A DNA stretch of 64,000 nucleotides from positions 101,261 through 165,260 of the forward strand of contig CALLAF010000017.1 of NCBI GenBank assembly GCA_938002605.1, read 5' to 3'. Each line of letters begins with the position of its first letter. Within the stretch, counting starts at the first letter, position 1. The stretch comes from an uncultured Paracoccaceae bacterium (GTDB lineage Bacteria; Pseudomonadota; Alphaproteobacteria; Rhodobacterales; Rhodobacteraceae). This document shows positions 42,834 through 51,881 of this stretch, piece by piece. Below the pieces are notes generated by a model that was given only the letters and a program-made list of their open reading frames with translations, had not been told where the DNA came from and did no database searches. The translations under genes were made by a program, and so were the position numbers.

Positions 42834-42878
42834 TGATTGACCGGCGCTAAGACCGGCAATCCAACAGGGACAAAACAC

Positions 42879-44294
42879 ATGACAGATTCCTCCATCGGGA
42901 CGCCAGAACAACTGCGCGACCCAGACTATTTTCCCGGGGTCGCCAAAGCGATCCCACTTGGTATCCAACACGTCTTGGCGATGTTCGTATCGAACGTGAC
43001 ACCTGCGATTATTATTGCCGGGGCCGCGGGCTTCGGTTTTGGATCAGAGGCTGGGGCGCAAGGCTTCCCCGATATGACCTATATGATCCAGATGTCGATG
43101 CTATTTGCGGGCATCGCGACATTGTTCCAAACCATCGGTATGGGGCCTGTTGGTGCGCGGTTGCCTATCGTGCAGGGTACATCATTTGCCTTTATTCCGA
43201 TCATGATCCCGCTTGTCGCCGGTAAAGGTGTCGATGCCTTGCCCGCCTTGTTCACCGGGGTGCTGATTGGTGGTTTGTTCCACGCATTGCTCGGCACTGT
43301 GATTGGCAAAATTCGTTTTGCGCTACCACCGCTTGTTACTGGGTTGGTTGTGGTCATGATTGGTTTGGCTTTGGTGAAGGTCGGCATCCAATATGCCGCT
43401 GGAGGCGTACCCGCAGTGAACAGCCCAGAATATGGCAGCCTGTTGAACTGGGGTGCTGCGCTGACAGTGATCTTTGTTACGCTTGCGCTTAAGTTCTTTG
43501 CCAAAGGAATGCTTTCAATCTCTGCTGTCGTGATTGGCCTGATTGTTGGTTATATTTATGCGCTTATTTTTGGGATGATCAGCTTTGGTGGCGACTTTGG
43601 TATCGTGGCAAAAGTGGGCAATGCGGCCTATTTCGCAGCGCCAATGCCATTCAAATACGGGTTCGAATTGAGCGCAGCAGCGATCATCGGATTTTGTCTG
43701 ATGGCATTCGTATCGGCGATCGAAACCGTCGGCGATGTGACCGGGATCACCAAAGGCGGCGCGGGGCGCGAAGCAACCGATACCGAAATTCAAGGTGCGA
43801 CATTTGCGGACGGCTTTGGTTCAGCTTTGGCTGGTGTATTTGGCGGTTTCCCGAACACATCGTTTAGTCAAAACGTGGGGCTTATCGCGATGACCCGCCT
43901 GATGAGCCGCCACGTTGTAACCATCGGTGCGATCTTTTTGATCCTTTGCGGGTTGGTTCCCAAGGTAGGCGCGGTGATCAACACAATCCCGATCGAAGTT
44001 TTGGGCGGCGGCGTGATTGTCATGTTCGGTATGGTTGTTGCCGCCGGCGTTTCCATGCTGTCCGAAGTCGACTGGAACCGTCGCAACATGGTTATTTTCG
44101 CAATTTCGTTGTCGATTGGCCTTGGTTTGCAATTGGAACCAAAGGCCGTGCAATACCTGCCTGACACGCTGCGCATCTTGATGACGTCAGGTTTGTTGCC
44201 ATCCGCGTTCATCGCAATTGTCTTGAACTTGCTATTGCCCGAGGATTTGGACGGATCGCCTGATATTGCCGGGGGCCTGTCCGGCGGAGAGTAA
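42879..44294 (+). CDS. NCS2-family purine (urate/xanthine) permease
   Basis: A 471-residue transporter with about 14 membrane helices. GIQHVLAMFVSNVTPAIII is the classic NCS2 opening, VQGTSFAFIP is the helix 3 signature, and FGGFPNTSFSQNVGLIAMT matches the NCS2 consensus helix 10 motif. A FVSAIETVGDV segment supplies the conserved Glu that binds the purine ring. In this setting urate or xanthine import is likely, feeding PuuD. The start is the ATG at 42879; the upstream in-frame ATG at 42837 has less support. A terminator follows. Confidence 0.92.
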   Translation: MTDSSIGTPEQLRDPDYFPGVAKAIPLGIQHVLAMFVSNVTPAIIIAGAAGFGFGSEAGAQGFPDMTYMIQMSMLFAGIATLFQTIGMGPVGARLPIVQGTSFAFIPIMIPLVAGKGVDALPALFTGVLIGGLFHALLGTVIGKIRFALPPLVTGLVVVMIGLALVKVGIQYAAGGVPAVNSPEYGSLLNWGAALTVIFVTLALKFFAKGMLSISAVVIGLIVGYIYALIFGMISFGGDFGIVAKVGNAAYFAAPMPFKYGFELSAAAIIGFCLMAFVSAIETVGDVTGITKGGAGREATDTEIQGATFADGFGSALAGVFGGFPNTSFSQNVGLIAMTRLMSRHVVTIGAIFLILCGLVPKVGAVINTIPIEVLGGGVIVMFGMVVAAGVSMLSEVDWNRRNMVIFAISLSIGLGLQLEPKAVQYLPDTLRILMTSGLLPSAFIAIVLNLLLPEDLDGSPDIAGGLSGGE

Positions 44295-44297
44295 CGA

Positions 44298-44333
44298 TCA
44301 AAAGGCCTCGCAAATGCGGGGCCTTTTTGTTTG
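44298..44333 (+). terminator. Intrinsic terminator of the urate operon
   Basis: AAAAGGCCTCGC-AAAT-GCGGGGCCTTTTTGTTT: a GC-rich stem with one mismatch followed by a T-rich tail, directly after the permease stop. Confidence 0.85.
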
Positions 44334-44369
44334 AAAACTGCAGATGTCCTCCCGAAACAAGGTAAGTCC

Positions 44370-44771
44370 ATGATCGACCATTCAGGAATAAGTGTTTCGA
44401 ATTACGAAACAGCCGTTGCATTTTATAAATACGCCTTGGCACCCTTAGGTGCATCGCTACTGTATACGGTCCCGCTGGAACACACAGGAGGGATCAAGGT
44501 TGGCGGGTTCGGCAAAGAGCGCCCTCGTTTCTGGCTAAGCGAAGGCGCAGCGCAAAAACCACCTGTCCATTTTGCCTTTACCGCCGAAAGCCGACAGCAG
44601 GTGGATGGCTTTTATGCGGCCGCAATCGCAGCAGGCGGCAAAGATAACGGAAAACCGGGGCTACGCCCACATTATCACGACCATTATTACGGTGCCTTTG
44701 TTTTAGACCCGGATGGCAACAATATCGAAGCAGTGTGTCGTATGGCCGCGTCGCGCTTACGGGCTCTCTAA
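44370..44771 (+). CDS. VOC-family (glyoxalase-like) protein
   Basis: A 133-residue protein from the ATG at 44370 with AAGGTAAGTCC upstream. DHSGISVSNYETAVAFY is the first half-motif with the metal His, HFAFTAESR supplies the second, and YYGAFVLDPDGNNIEAV the Glu. It belongs to the group often called glyoxalase/bleomycin-resistance proteins; the substrate is unknown. It is monocistronic, between the urate terminator and a convergent EF-hand protein gene. Confidence 0.82.
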   Translation: MIDHSGISVSNYETAVAFYKYALAPLGASLLYTVPLEHTGGIKVGGFGKERPRFWLSEGAAQKPPVHFAFTAESRQQVDGFYAAAIAAGGKDNGKPGLRPHYHDHYYGAFVLDPDGNNIEAVCRMAASRLRAL

Positions 44772-44798
44772 TGAAACCGCGTCGCGATAATCAAGGCA

Positions 44799-46352
44799 TT
44801 AGCGACAAACCGCGCCAGATATGCATTCGCCTGTTTCAGCGAGATATACGGCGGAATGCCCGGGTGAACCTTCGGGCATGGGCGTGCCTTCGGCGATCAT
44901 GAATTTAACGGAATGTGCGCCCGCTAGTCCCGCAGGGTAGCGCGCAATGGGCGCCGTAATCAGGTAAAAACCATCTCTAGTGTATGTTGCTTGCCCCTCT
45001 AACAACAGCTGTAGCAAACCCGCTTGCTGTGGCATGACATCGTAGGCTTCGGCTTCGCCTGAGGCGATAACATCCTTAACGTCAAAACTACGAATACCGC
45101 CCGGGCTGAAGCGCAGCATCGAACGGTAAGCCTGTTGGGCGCCATATGGGCTATTGCCGGGCAATTGCCCTTCGGCTTCGTCAATGGCGCGCGGCCCGTT
45201 AGGGCCGAGTTCATAGCGCTTGCCGTCATATATGATGATGTCAGTCCCTTCACCATCTTCGTGCACGCCCTGTCCAGAGGGCAACGAGATTGATCCAATT
45301 GAGTAATGTGCCAGCATATGATCGGGGTCATGTTCAAGGTTTCGTGCAATTTGCCTGTAGGCGATGATGCCTTCACCACCTTCGACACTGCTGATCCGGC
45401 TCATACAGCTCTGGCGTTCGACGAAGTGTACGTTGTCCCGGGGAACGCCAACAACGCCACCGCCACCACGGATGCCCTCTTGGACGACAACAGTAGCGAT
45501 CCGATCAGTGTCGCCCGTTATCTCCCAAATCATGTTGGCATGTGAGACGAGGAAAAGGTAAAACGGCGCGTCACCCTCTTCGACGATAATCTTACCGACG
45601 TGGGTTACATTATCCATGCCGACGACACTGACGGTCGACAGCGCGGCCCCTTCGTACGCGCTAAGCACGATGATTTCTGATCCCTCAGGCGGTTTTGGGG
45701 CAGTACAGCGCGCAGCTTGCTGTGCGGGTGATCGTCTTTGTTGGGATGAGAGATTTTCGCCACTTTCCTCCAACGCATCAAGTGCCAGAGTGAGATCACT
45801 TGTGCGGACGATGCCATCGTTGTCGATATCAAATAGCATCATGTTCGTGTAGTTGGGCCGTCTGGCGGACTGAGTGCTCTGCGTTGCAACATATGCAAGT
45901 ATTTCTGGAAAACTGACTGTGCCGTCGGCGTCGGTGTCACCTTGAATGAAAAGTAATTCCACATCAACTGATGCCCGCGCAGAGTGAAGAGCGCGTTCAT
46001 CGTGATCAATTGCGCCATCACCATTTAGATCATACGCAAGAAGTCGACCAATTTGATTACCTCTGGCACTCGCAGTATCGATTTGGCGCTTTCTCTCGAT
46101 GTCTACTTGGGTCAATTCACCTGAGGGGGAAACCTCGATTAAGTCTCGGACAAGAGACCGTAGCAAGCTTTCGGTCCGGCCATTTCTGGTTCCTTGCGCA
46201 AGCCCCCGCAGATATTGAGAAATTTCCGGGTTATCGGCTGCTTTCTCTTCAAAATGCGTGATGATTTCCGATGTAGTTTGCGCGCGGCCAACCGATGGAA
46301 TAACCAATAAAGCCGATAGAAAAAGCGCCGAAACACCTGAAATAGTATACAT
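44799..46352 (-). CDS. Secreted EF-hand protein with unknown C-terminal region
   Basis: A 517-residue protein from the ATG at 46352. Residues 1-25 are a signal peptide ending GRAQ. Three canonical calcium-binding loops follow: DLNGDGAIDHDE (108-119), DTDADGTVSFPE (139-150) and DIDNDGIVRTSD (175-186), the last with Asp instead of Glu at position 12. From about residue 215 to the end there is a beta-rich region with conserved-looking SAYEGAALSTVSVVGMD and QEGIRGGGGVVG; I recognise no family. Four cysteines (near the centre and at the very end, CISGAVC) may form disulfides in the periplasm. No clear partner gene is adjacent; the phosphonate genes are divergent. Confidence 0.78.
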   Translation of the reverse strand: MYTISGVSALFLSALLVIPSVGRAQTTSEIITHFEEKAADNPEISQYLRGLAQGTRNGRTESLLRSLVRDLIEVSPSGELTQVDIERKRQIDTASARGNQIGRLLAYDLNGDGAIDHDERALHSARASVDVELLFIQGDTDADGTVSFPEILAYVATQSTQSARRPNYTNMMLFDIDNDGIVRTSDLTLALDALEESGENLSSQQRRSPAQQAARCTAPKPPEGSEIIVLSAYEGAALSTVSVVGMDNVTHVGKIIVEEGDAPFYLFLVSHANMIWEITGDTDRIATVVVQEGIRGGGGVVGVPRDNVHFVERQSCMSRISSVEGGEGIIAYRQIARNLEHDPDHMLAHYSIGSISLPSGQGVHEDGEGTDIIIYDGKRYELGPNGPRAIDEAEGQLPGNSPYGAQQAYRSMLRFSPGGIRSFDVKDVIASGEAEAYDVMPQQAGLLQLLLEGQATYTRDGFYLITAPIARYPAGLAGAHSVKFMIAEGTPMPEGSPGHSAVYLAETGECISGAVCR

Positions 46353-46512
46353 TATTAAAACTCCGGAATGTAACTTATCCAGAGTGTGCACTGTCGTGTT
46401 AGCACAATCAACAGTATAGCCGACGGGTAGGTGGGAAATGCCGAGGATTGCGCGCACTCAATATGAACGTCTTCGCCTAACCCGTCTCTCAGGGTTGGCG
46501 CGCCATCACTCC

Positions 46513-46552
46513 TCGTCACAAAACTTTCACTAATCTTTAACAAAACTGCAAA
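46513..46552 (+). promoter_or_regulatory. PHO-box-like tandem 11-bp repeats upstream of phnC
   Basis: Four 7-mers spaced by 4 bp: TCGTCAC-AAAA-CTTTCAC-TAAT-CTTTAAC-AAAA-CTGCAAA. The 11-bp phasing and the CTnTCAC core agree with PhoB boxes of alphaproteobacteria. The block lies 40-79 nt before phnC, where activation by phosphate starvation would be expected. A close relative lies before phnG/phnF. Confidence 0.6.
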
Positions 46553-46591
46553 GAGGTAAGTCCAAACAGCACGAGACTTTGGAGAGCCTTG

Positions 46592-47413
46592 ATGCTGGAA
46601 ATTGAAAATCTGACGAAGGCCTTTGGCCAAAACAAAGCCGTGGATGCGGCTAATATCGTCGTTGATAAGCCCGTAATGATAGGGATCATCGGGCGCTCTG
46701 GCGCGGGGAAATCGACCCTTTTGCGCACGCTGAACCGTCTGACGGACGCAACATCTGGCGCCATCATGTTTGAGGGGCAGGACGTGACGCAGTTGCGCGG
46801 TGCGGCCAAGCGCAATTGGCAATCGCAGTGCGCAATGATCTTTCAGCAGTTCAATCTGGTGCCGCGTATGGATGTTGTATCCAATGTGTTGCACGGCACT
46901 CTGAACCGCCGGTCTACGTTTACTACGATGTTTAATCTTTACCCGACCGAAGATATCCATCGCGCGATTGAAATCCTTGATCGGCTCGGTATCGCCGAAC
47001 ATGCGCCAAAGCGCGCAGAGGCGCTTTCTGGCGGTCAGCAACAGCGCGTCGCCATTGCGCGCGCTTTGATGCAAGATCCGAAGATTATTCTGGCGGATGA
47101 ACCCATTGCTTCGCTTGATCCGTTGAACGCGCAGGTGGTGATGCAATCCTTGCGTGACATTCACGAACAAGACGGCCGCATGGTCATCGCCAACTTGCAC
47201 ACGCTTGATACCGCACGCCGTTATTGCGACCGGGTGATCGGGATGCATGCGGGCCGGATCGTGTTTGATGGAACGCCAGATCAGCTTACCACTGGTGCCG
47301 CCCGCGATATTTACGGCGCGGATGAAACATTCTCGGAAGCTGCGACATCAACGCAGATCGAGACCCTGAACGAAGAAGTCGCCAAGCTCGCGAATATCGC
47401 CGAAAGCGTCTGA
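46592..47413 (+). CDS. phnC: Phosphonate ABC transporter ATP-binding protein
   Basis: A 273-residue ATPase. Walker A is GRSGAGKST, the signature is [16 protein letters not shown] and Walker B is IILADEP, with the D-loop and switch His (NLHTLD) following. The start is ATG 46592, with GGAGAG just upstream. It powers uptake of phosphonates through the two PhnE subunits. PHO-box-like repeats lie upstream and a hairpin separates it from phnD. Confidence 0.94.
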   Translation: MLEIENLTKAFGQNKAVDAANIVVDKPVMIGIIGRSGAGKSTLLRTLNRLTDATSGAIMFEGQDVTQLRGAAKRNWQSQCAMIFQQFNLVPRMDVVSNVLHGTLNRRSTFTTMFNLYPTEDIHRAIEILDRLGIAEHAPKRAEALSGGQQQRVAIARALMQDPKIILADEPIASLDPLNAQVVMQSLRDIHEQDGRMVIANLHTLDTARRYCDRVIGMHAGRIVFDGTPDQLTTGAARDIYGADETFSEAATSTQIETLNEEVAKLANIAESV

Positions 47414-47435
47414 TCGTAACTATTAACCCCCCAAA

Positions 47436-47453
47436 GCCCCGGCTGTTCGGGGC
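47436..47453 (+). promoter_or_regulatory. Stem-loop between phnC and phnD
   Basis: GCCCCG-GCTGTT-CGGGGC, a 6-bp GC-rich hairpin in the 62-nt gap, with no T-run. It may protect or trim the transcript and help set a different level of the binding protein PhnD. Confidence 0.45.
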
Positions 47454-47475
47454 GTTTCACGAAGAGAGAAGACCA

Positions 47476-48381
47476 ATGAAAAAATTGATTGCTGCCGCGC
47501 TTGCGACAACATCTTTGACTGGTGCCGCATTTGCTGACGACACTATCAATGAATTCCGTATCGGCATCTTGGGCGGCGAAAACGCACAAGACCGTATGAA
47601 CTCATACGAGTGTCTGCGCGCTTACACCGAAGAAGAGCTGGGCGTTGAAACCAAATTGTTCGCGCCTGCGGATTATAACGGTGTTATCCAAGGCCTTCTG
47701 GGCGGCACATTGGACATGGCATGGATGGGCGCGTCTTCATACGCTGCGATCTATATCCAAGATGAAAACGCTGTTGAGCCTGTATTGGTTAAGATCAACC
47801 TTGATGGCTCTTACGGCTACCACTCAATCGGTTTCGCACGCGCAGACAGCGGCATCACGTCGCTTGAAGACATGCAGGGCCGCACATTTGGCTTTGGTGA
47901 TCCAAACTCAACTTCTGGCTACCTGATCCCATCCATTGAAATCCCGCAGCAAACTGGCGCGACAATGGAATCTGGCGATTACTTTGGTGAAGTGAAATTC
48001 ACTGGCGGTCACGAGCAAACAATCGTTGCTGTGAACAACGGCGACGTTGACGGTGGTGTGACTTGGGCCGACGGCCAAGGCGAATGGGAAGACGGCTACA
48101 ACTCTGGCGCGCTGCGCAAAGCGGTTGATGCTGGTCTGATCGACATGAACGATCTGGTTGAAATCTGGCGTTCTGCGCCGATCCCAGAGGGTCCGATTGT
48201 TCTGCGTTCTGAACTGCCACAGGACGTTAAAGACAAAATGACTGCGTTGGTTGATGCGCTGCATGACGTTGACCCAGATTGTGCATATGGCGTTGCCGCC
48301 GGCGAAAGCCTTGGCTTCGACCCAATTACGCATGACGCATATACGTCGATCGTTGCAGCTCGTATTGCGAAATCGAACTAA
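47476..48381 (+). CDS. phnD: Phosphonate-binding periplasmic protein
   Basis: A 301-residue protein with a signal peptide cleaved after about residue 20 (GAAFA). The mature part has FRIGILGGENAQDRMNSYECL, AWMGASSYAAIY, GYHSIGFARADSGI and FGDPNSTSGYLIP, the ligand-loop pattern of PhnD/PtxB binding proteins. It captures phosphonates for the ABC importer. AAGAGAGAAGACC precedes the start. Base composition of this gene leans to preferred codons (many TCT, GGC, GCT), in keeping with high expression of a binding protein. Confidence 0.94.
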   Translation: MKKLIAAALATTSLTGAAFADDTINEFRIGILGGENAQDRMNSYECLRAYTEEELGVETKLFAPADYNGVIQGLLGGTLDMAWMGASSYAAIYIQDENAVEPVLVKINLDGSYGYHSIGFARADSGITSLEDMQGRTFGFGDPNSTSGYLIPSIEIPQQTGATMESGDYFGEVKFTGGHEQTIVAVNNGDVDGGVTWADGQGEWEDGYNSGALRKAVDAGLIDMNDLVEIWRSAPIPEGPIVLRSELPQDVKDKMTALVDALHDVDPDCAYGVAAGESLGFDPITHDAYTSIVAARIAKSN

Positions 48382-48401
48382 GCGCATTTCATGAAGTTCT
48401 G

Positions 48402-48429
48402 CAGGTCCCGGTATTCCCACCGGGGCCTG
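48402..48429 (+). promoter_or_regulatory. Stem-loop between phnD and phnE1
   Basis: CAGGTCCCGGT-ATTCC-CACCGGGGCCTG, a long GC-rich hairpin with one mismatch, directly after the binding protein gene. Such structures commonly stabilise the upstream mRNA so that binding protein exceeds membrane subunits. Confidence 0.55.
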
Positions 48430-48456
48430 TAATTTTATCAGCAAGGTCCCCCCAAC

Positions 48457-49326
48457 ATGGCAGAGCTTTCGACTTCGGCGATCCAGACCGATTATATGGC
48501 GCAGGTCCGACAAAAACGGATTATGAACACAATCCTACTGGTCGTTTTTATCGCATTGATGCTGGGGGGCTTTGCCACGGCAAATGACCGTAACGCAGGT
48601 GGGTTCTGGAACGGGCTGCCGATGTTGTTGGACTTTCCTGCCGACGTGATTGGCGAGGCTTATTCACGTGCAGAATTGCTACACGGATATTTCCTAAAAT
48701 ACTTGCCCTCACTGATTGAGACGATCAACATTGCGGCCGCGTCGACTTTGCTTGGTGGTCTTTTAGGGTTGGTGATGTCGCTGCTGGTGACACGCGGTCT
48801 TGCCCCGGTGCCATGGATGATTGGCCCGTTACGCCGCGTCTTGGACGTGCTGCGCGCGGTGCCCGAAATTGTAATCGCGCTTGTGCTCATCTTTTTGCTG
48901 GGCGGTGGCCCTGTGCCCGCGATGATTGCGATTGCGCTGCACACCGTCGGCGCGCTTGGAAAACTGTTTTCCGAAGTTAATGAAAACGCCTCGCTTATGC
49001 CTGTTGAAGGGCTCGAATCTGTCGGCGCAGGCTGGACCCAACGCATGTGGCTGGGTGTGATCCCGCAGGTGGCCCCGAACTATCTGAGCTACGGACTCTT
49101 GCGTTTTGAAATTAACATCCGCGCCTCTGCAATCCTTGGGTTCGTGGGGGCAGGTGGTATCGGCTATGATCTGCGTAACACCATGAGCTGGGGACAGGGT
49201 AAATTCGATGAGGCAGCTGCCATTTTCTTGCTGTTGTTCTTTACCATCGTCGTTGTCGATCAAACGTCAAGCTATCTGCGCAATCGTCTGACCCACGGGT
49301 CCGCAAAAGGGGAGATCCACGCATGA
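48457..49326 (+). CDS. phnE: Phosphonate ABC transporter permease, first copy
   Basis: A 289-residue inner-membrane protein with an N-terminal helix (about 25-42) and a permease core of five helices. It carries the PhnE-type sequences IETINIAAASTLLGGLLG, VLRAVPEIVIALVLIFLLG and the EAA-like loop with ALGKLFSEVNEN followed by EGLESVGAG. It pairs with the second PhnE to form the channel. The stop overlaps the next gene by ATGA. Confidence 0.93.
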   Translation: MAELSTSAIQTDYMAQVRQKRIMNTILLVVFIALMLGGFATANDRNAGGFWNGLPMLLDFPADVIGEAYSRAELLHGYFLKYLPSLIETINIAAASTLLGGLLGLVMSLLVTRGLAPVPWMIGPLRRVLDVLRAVPEIVIALVLIFLLGGGPVPAMIAIALHTVGALGKLFSEVNENASLMPVEGLESVGAGWTQRMWLGVIPQVAPNYLSYGLLRFEINIRASAILGFVGAGGIGYDLRNTMSWGQGKFDEAAAIFLLLFFTIVVVDQTSSYLRNRLTHGSAKGEIHA

Positions 49327-50624
49327 GCATGGCATCGCTTCAGGCCTCTACGGCCACAAATTTTCAACGCAAACGTCTGATGGGTTTCGCTGTCCCCGCA
49401 GTTATTCTTGCCTATTTCGCGTATATCTTTGTGGCCTTTGATATGGGTGGGCTTGCCGAACGGGTCAGCCTAGAGAACACGCGTACTTTGGTATCCGACG
49501 CCTATAGCTACAAAACCCATGTAACCCGCGATAACCGCGATGGCGGTGTGAGCATCGCGATTGAGGGCGAACGCAAGGGCCGCTACGCCGAAGGTGCCAG
49601 CCCAGAGTGGGTTTCTTTGGGCACTGAGACCCTGATCGACTTGGGCGATGGTCACATCGTCACGTTTGGTGAAACCCAAGTCACCTATGACATCCCCGGC
49701 TATGGGTTGATCGTGACCGAACCCGGTCGTAGCGGTGTGAATGCGGTACTTCCCACGGAAACTGTGCCCGAATGGATCAACGCATCAAAGAACCGCTTGT
49801 CAATCACGACGGACGCCGGGCGCTTGACCGTGACGCGAAACCGTTCCGAAGTATTCCGTTACGCGATGGGATGGGAATTGTTTTTCTTCACGCTCGACAG
49901 CCCGTATCACGGGATGGGCTTTGGCACGTTGTTAAGCCATGCTGCGAATGGTGAAGCAGGTGCAATCTGGTCTGACTTTTGGGCGAACAAAATGTGGCGT
50001 CACGCAGATGTTGCATGGGCGCTGTTTGAAACGATCTTGATGGCGTTCTTGGGAACCTTTGGCGCTGCAATCATCGCTCTGCCACTTGGGTTTTTGGCGG
50101 CCAAAAACTTTACCCCGCTGGGCGGGGTCCGGTTTGCAGCGCGCCGTGTGTTTGATTTCTTGCGCGGCGTGGACGGGTTGATCTGGACGATTGTACTGTC
50201 ACGCGCCTTTGGGCCGGGGCCAATGACGGGGTCGCTGGCGATTTTGCTGACAGATACCGGATCGTTCGGCAAAATGTTCTCGGAAGCATTGGAGAACGTC
50301 GATGGTAAGCAAATTGAAGGCATCACCTCGACAGGGGCCAAGCCACTACAGCGTTACCGTTTCGGGGTGATCCCGCAGATCACGCCCGTGCTGCTCAGCC
50401 AAGTTTTGTACTACCTTGAATCCAACACGCGGTCGGCCACGATTATCGGCGCGATTACAGGTGGTGGGATTGGGCTCTTGTTGACCCAAGCCATTAGCAC
50501 CCAAAAAGACTGGGAAGAGGTGACATATTACATCGTCCTGATTATCGTTATGGTCATGATGATGGATACATTCTCGGGCTGGTTGCGCAGTAAACTGATC
50601 AAAGGTGACGAGGGTGGTCATTGA
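49323..50624 (+). CDS. phnE: Phosphonate ABC transporter permease, second copy with long periplasmic insert
   Basis: A 433-residue permease. After the first helix (about 22-40) comes a hydrophilic, largely beta stretch of about 130 residues (roughly 50-180) before the permease core, which starts near residue 220 (FETILMAFLGTFGAAIIALP) and contains FLRGVDGLIWTIVLSRAFGPG and an EAA loop with GSFGKMFSEALENVD. The insert is typical of alphaproteobacterial long PhnE and would face the periplasm, near PhnD. Its stop overlaps the TTG start of the next gene. Confidence 0.93.
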   Translation: MSMASLQASTATNFQRKRLMGFAVPAVILAYFAYIFVAFDMGGLAERVSLENTRTLVSDAYSYKTHVTRDNRDGGVSIAIEGERKGRYAEGASPEWVSLGTETLIDLGDGHIVTFGETQVTYDIPGYGLIVTEPGRSGVNAVLPTETVPEWINASKNRLSITTDAGRLTVTRNRSEVFRYAMGWELFFFTLDSPYHGMGFGTLLSHAANGEAGAIWSDFWANKMWRHADVAWALFETILMAFLGTFGAAIIALPLGFLAAKNFTPLGGVRFAARRVFDFLRGVDGLIWTIVLSRAFGPGPMTGSLAILLTDTGSFGKMFSEALENVDGKQIEGITSTGAKPLQRYRFGVIPQITPVLLSQVLYYLESNTRSATIIGAITGGGIGLLLTQAISTQKDWEEVTYYIVLIIVMVMMMDTFSGWLRSKLIKGDEGGH

Positions 50625-51265
50625 CGCGCGTTCTGGTTACAGGGGCAAACCGCGGCATAGGGGCCGCGCTTTGCATGGTCGCGGCAAAGACCGGTGCGGA
50701 TGTGATCCGTGCCACCCGCCCGGGGCGCGGAGGTGACATTGTTTTTGATGTAACCGATCCCGAAGCTGTGACCACTGCTGTCAGGCAGATCGCAGGCCCA
50801 ATTGATATTGTTATCAATAACGCGGGGATCATCGGGCCGAACAGACAATCGACAACGGATATGGATTATGCCGGGATGGCAGAAACATTTGCCGTGAATG
50901 TGGCCGGTCCACTTGCCGTCAGCAACGCCTGCCTGCCACAGCTGGGGCAAAGCAATGCGCCCCGCATCCTAACCGTTTCTAGCCAAATGGCGTGGATGGG
51001 ATATGCAAAGTCAGACCGCATCGCTTACCGTTCCTCAAAGGCTGCGGTGAACAAGGTGATGCAAGGGCTTGCGACGGATCTACAGCCGCGCGGGATCGCG
51101 GTGGCGCTTGTTGATCCGGGCTGGGTACGGACCGATATGGGAGGCGCAGATGCTGATCTTGACCCGGCCGAGGTCGCAGACGGTATCTGGGCGCTGGCCA
51201 CGCGGTTGAATTTGGCGGACACCGGAAAATTCTTCAAATGGAACGGCACAGAGCGAGATTTTTGA
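50621..51265 (+). CDS. Short-chain dehydrogenase/reductase in the phn operon
   Basis: A 214-residue Rossmann-fold SDR. The cofactor site is VLVTGANRGIGAAL, NNAG is present, and the catalytic Ser, Tyr and Lys are in TVSSQMAW and IAYRSSKAAV. The start is TTG at 50621, overlapping the phnE2 stop as TTGA, with GAGGGTGG upstream. It is coupled to the phosphonate transporter, which suggests oxidation or reduction of an imported hydroxy- or oxo-phosphonate, or of an alcohol released from it. The substrate is unknown. Confidence 0.85.
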   Translation: MTRVLVTGANRGIGAALCMVAAKTGADVIRATRPGRGGDIVFDVTDPEAVTTAVRQIAGPIDIVINNAGIIGPNRQSTTDMDYAGMAETFAVNVAGPLAVSNACLPQLGQSNAPRILTVSSQMAWMGYAKSDRIAYRSSKAAVNKVMQGLATDLQPRGIAVALVDPGWVRTDMGGADADLDPAEVADGIWALATRLNLADTGKFFKWNGTERDF

Positions 51266-51266
51266 T

Positions 51267-51881
51267 ATGGCGCGATTAACGGCGGACACGCCATTCATTC
51301 ACCCTGATTGCGAAATCTCCGACACGACATTTGGCCGCTATACCGAGATCGGGCGCAGCACCCGCATGGCGCATAGCCATATGGGCGACTATTCTTACTG
51401 CGACCGCTTTGCCGATATTGCGAACGCTGAAATTGGCATGTTCGCGAACATCGCCAGCTACGTGCGCATCGGCGCGACAGACCACCCGATGGATAAGGCA
51501 AGCCAACACCATTTCCACTATCGCTCTGCCGATTATTTTGACGATGCGGCACATGATGAAGACTGGTTTGCGCATCGCAGGTCCCGGCGTGCTGTGATTG
51601 GTCATGATACTTGGATCGGACACGGTGCACAAATCCGGCCAGAGGTCACGCTTGGGCACGGCTGCGTTGTCGCGGGCGGTGCCATCGTAACCAAAGATGT
51701 GCCACCCTATATGATTGTCGCGGGTATTCCTGCGGTACCGCTACGCGCGCGGTTCACGGATGATGTCGCCGACAGGATGATGGCACTTGCGTGGTGGGAC
51801 TGGCCGCATGACCGCCTGCGTGCAGCACTGGATGATTTCCGGGGGCTCAAGGCCGAAGCCTTTCTTGAAAAATACGCCTGA
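51267..51881 (+). CDS. Left-handed beta-helix acetyltransferase-like phosphonate metabolism protein
   Basis: A 204-residue hexapeptide-repeat protein. Repeated units such as SDTTFGRYTEIGRSTRMAH, AEIGMFANIASYVRIGA and TWIGHGAQIRPEVTLGHGC build a trimeric beta-helix, with an active-site-like His in TDHPMDKASQHHFHYR. It matches the group often seen in phn operons and annotated as a DapH/DapD/GlmU-related phosphonate protein. A role as an aminoalkylphosphonate acetyltransferase is possible but not proven. It starts 1 nt after the SDR stop and its end abuts the convergent phnM1 gene. Confidence 0.87.
   Translation: MARLTADTPFIHPDCEISDTTFGRYTEIGRSTRMAHSHMGDYSYCDRFADIANAEIGMFANIASYVRIGATDHPMDKASQHHFHYRSADYFDDAAHDEDWFAHRRSRRAVIGHDTWIGHGAQIRPEVTLGHGCVVAGGAIVTKDVPPYMIVAGIPAVPLRARFTDDVADRMMALAWWDWPHDRLRAALDDFRGLKAEAFLEKYA

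Noticed and set aside
42837..42878. Earlier ATG for the purine permease
   Set aside because: Adds 14 residues overlapping the allA downstream region without family similarity; the ATG at 42879 directly precedes conserved sequence.
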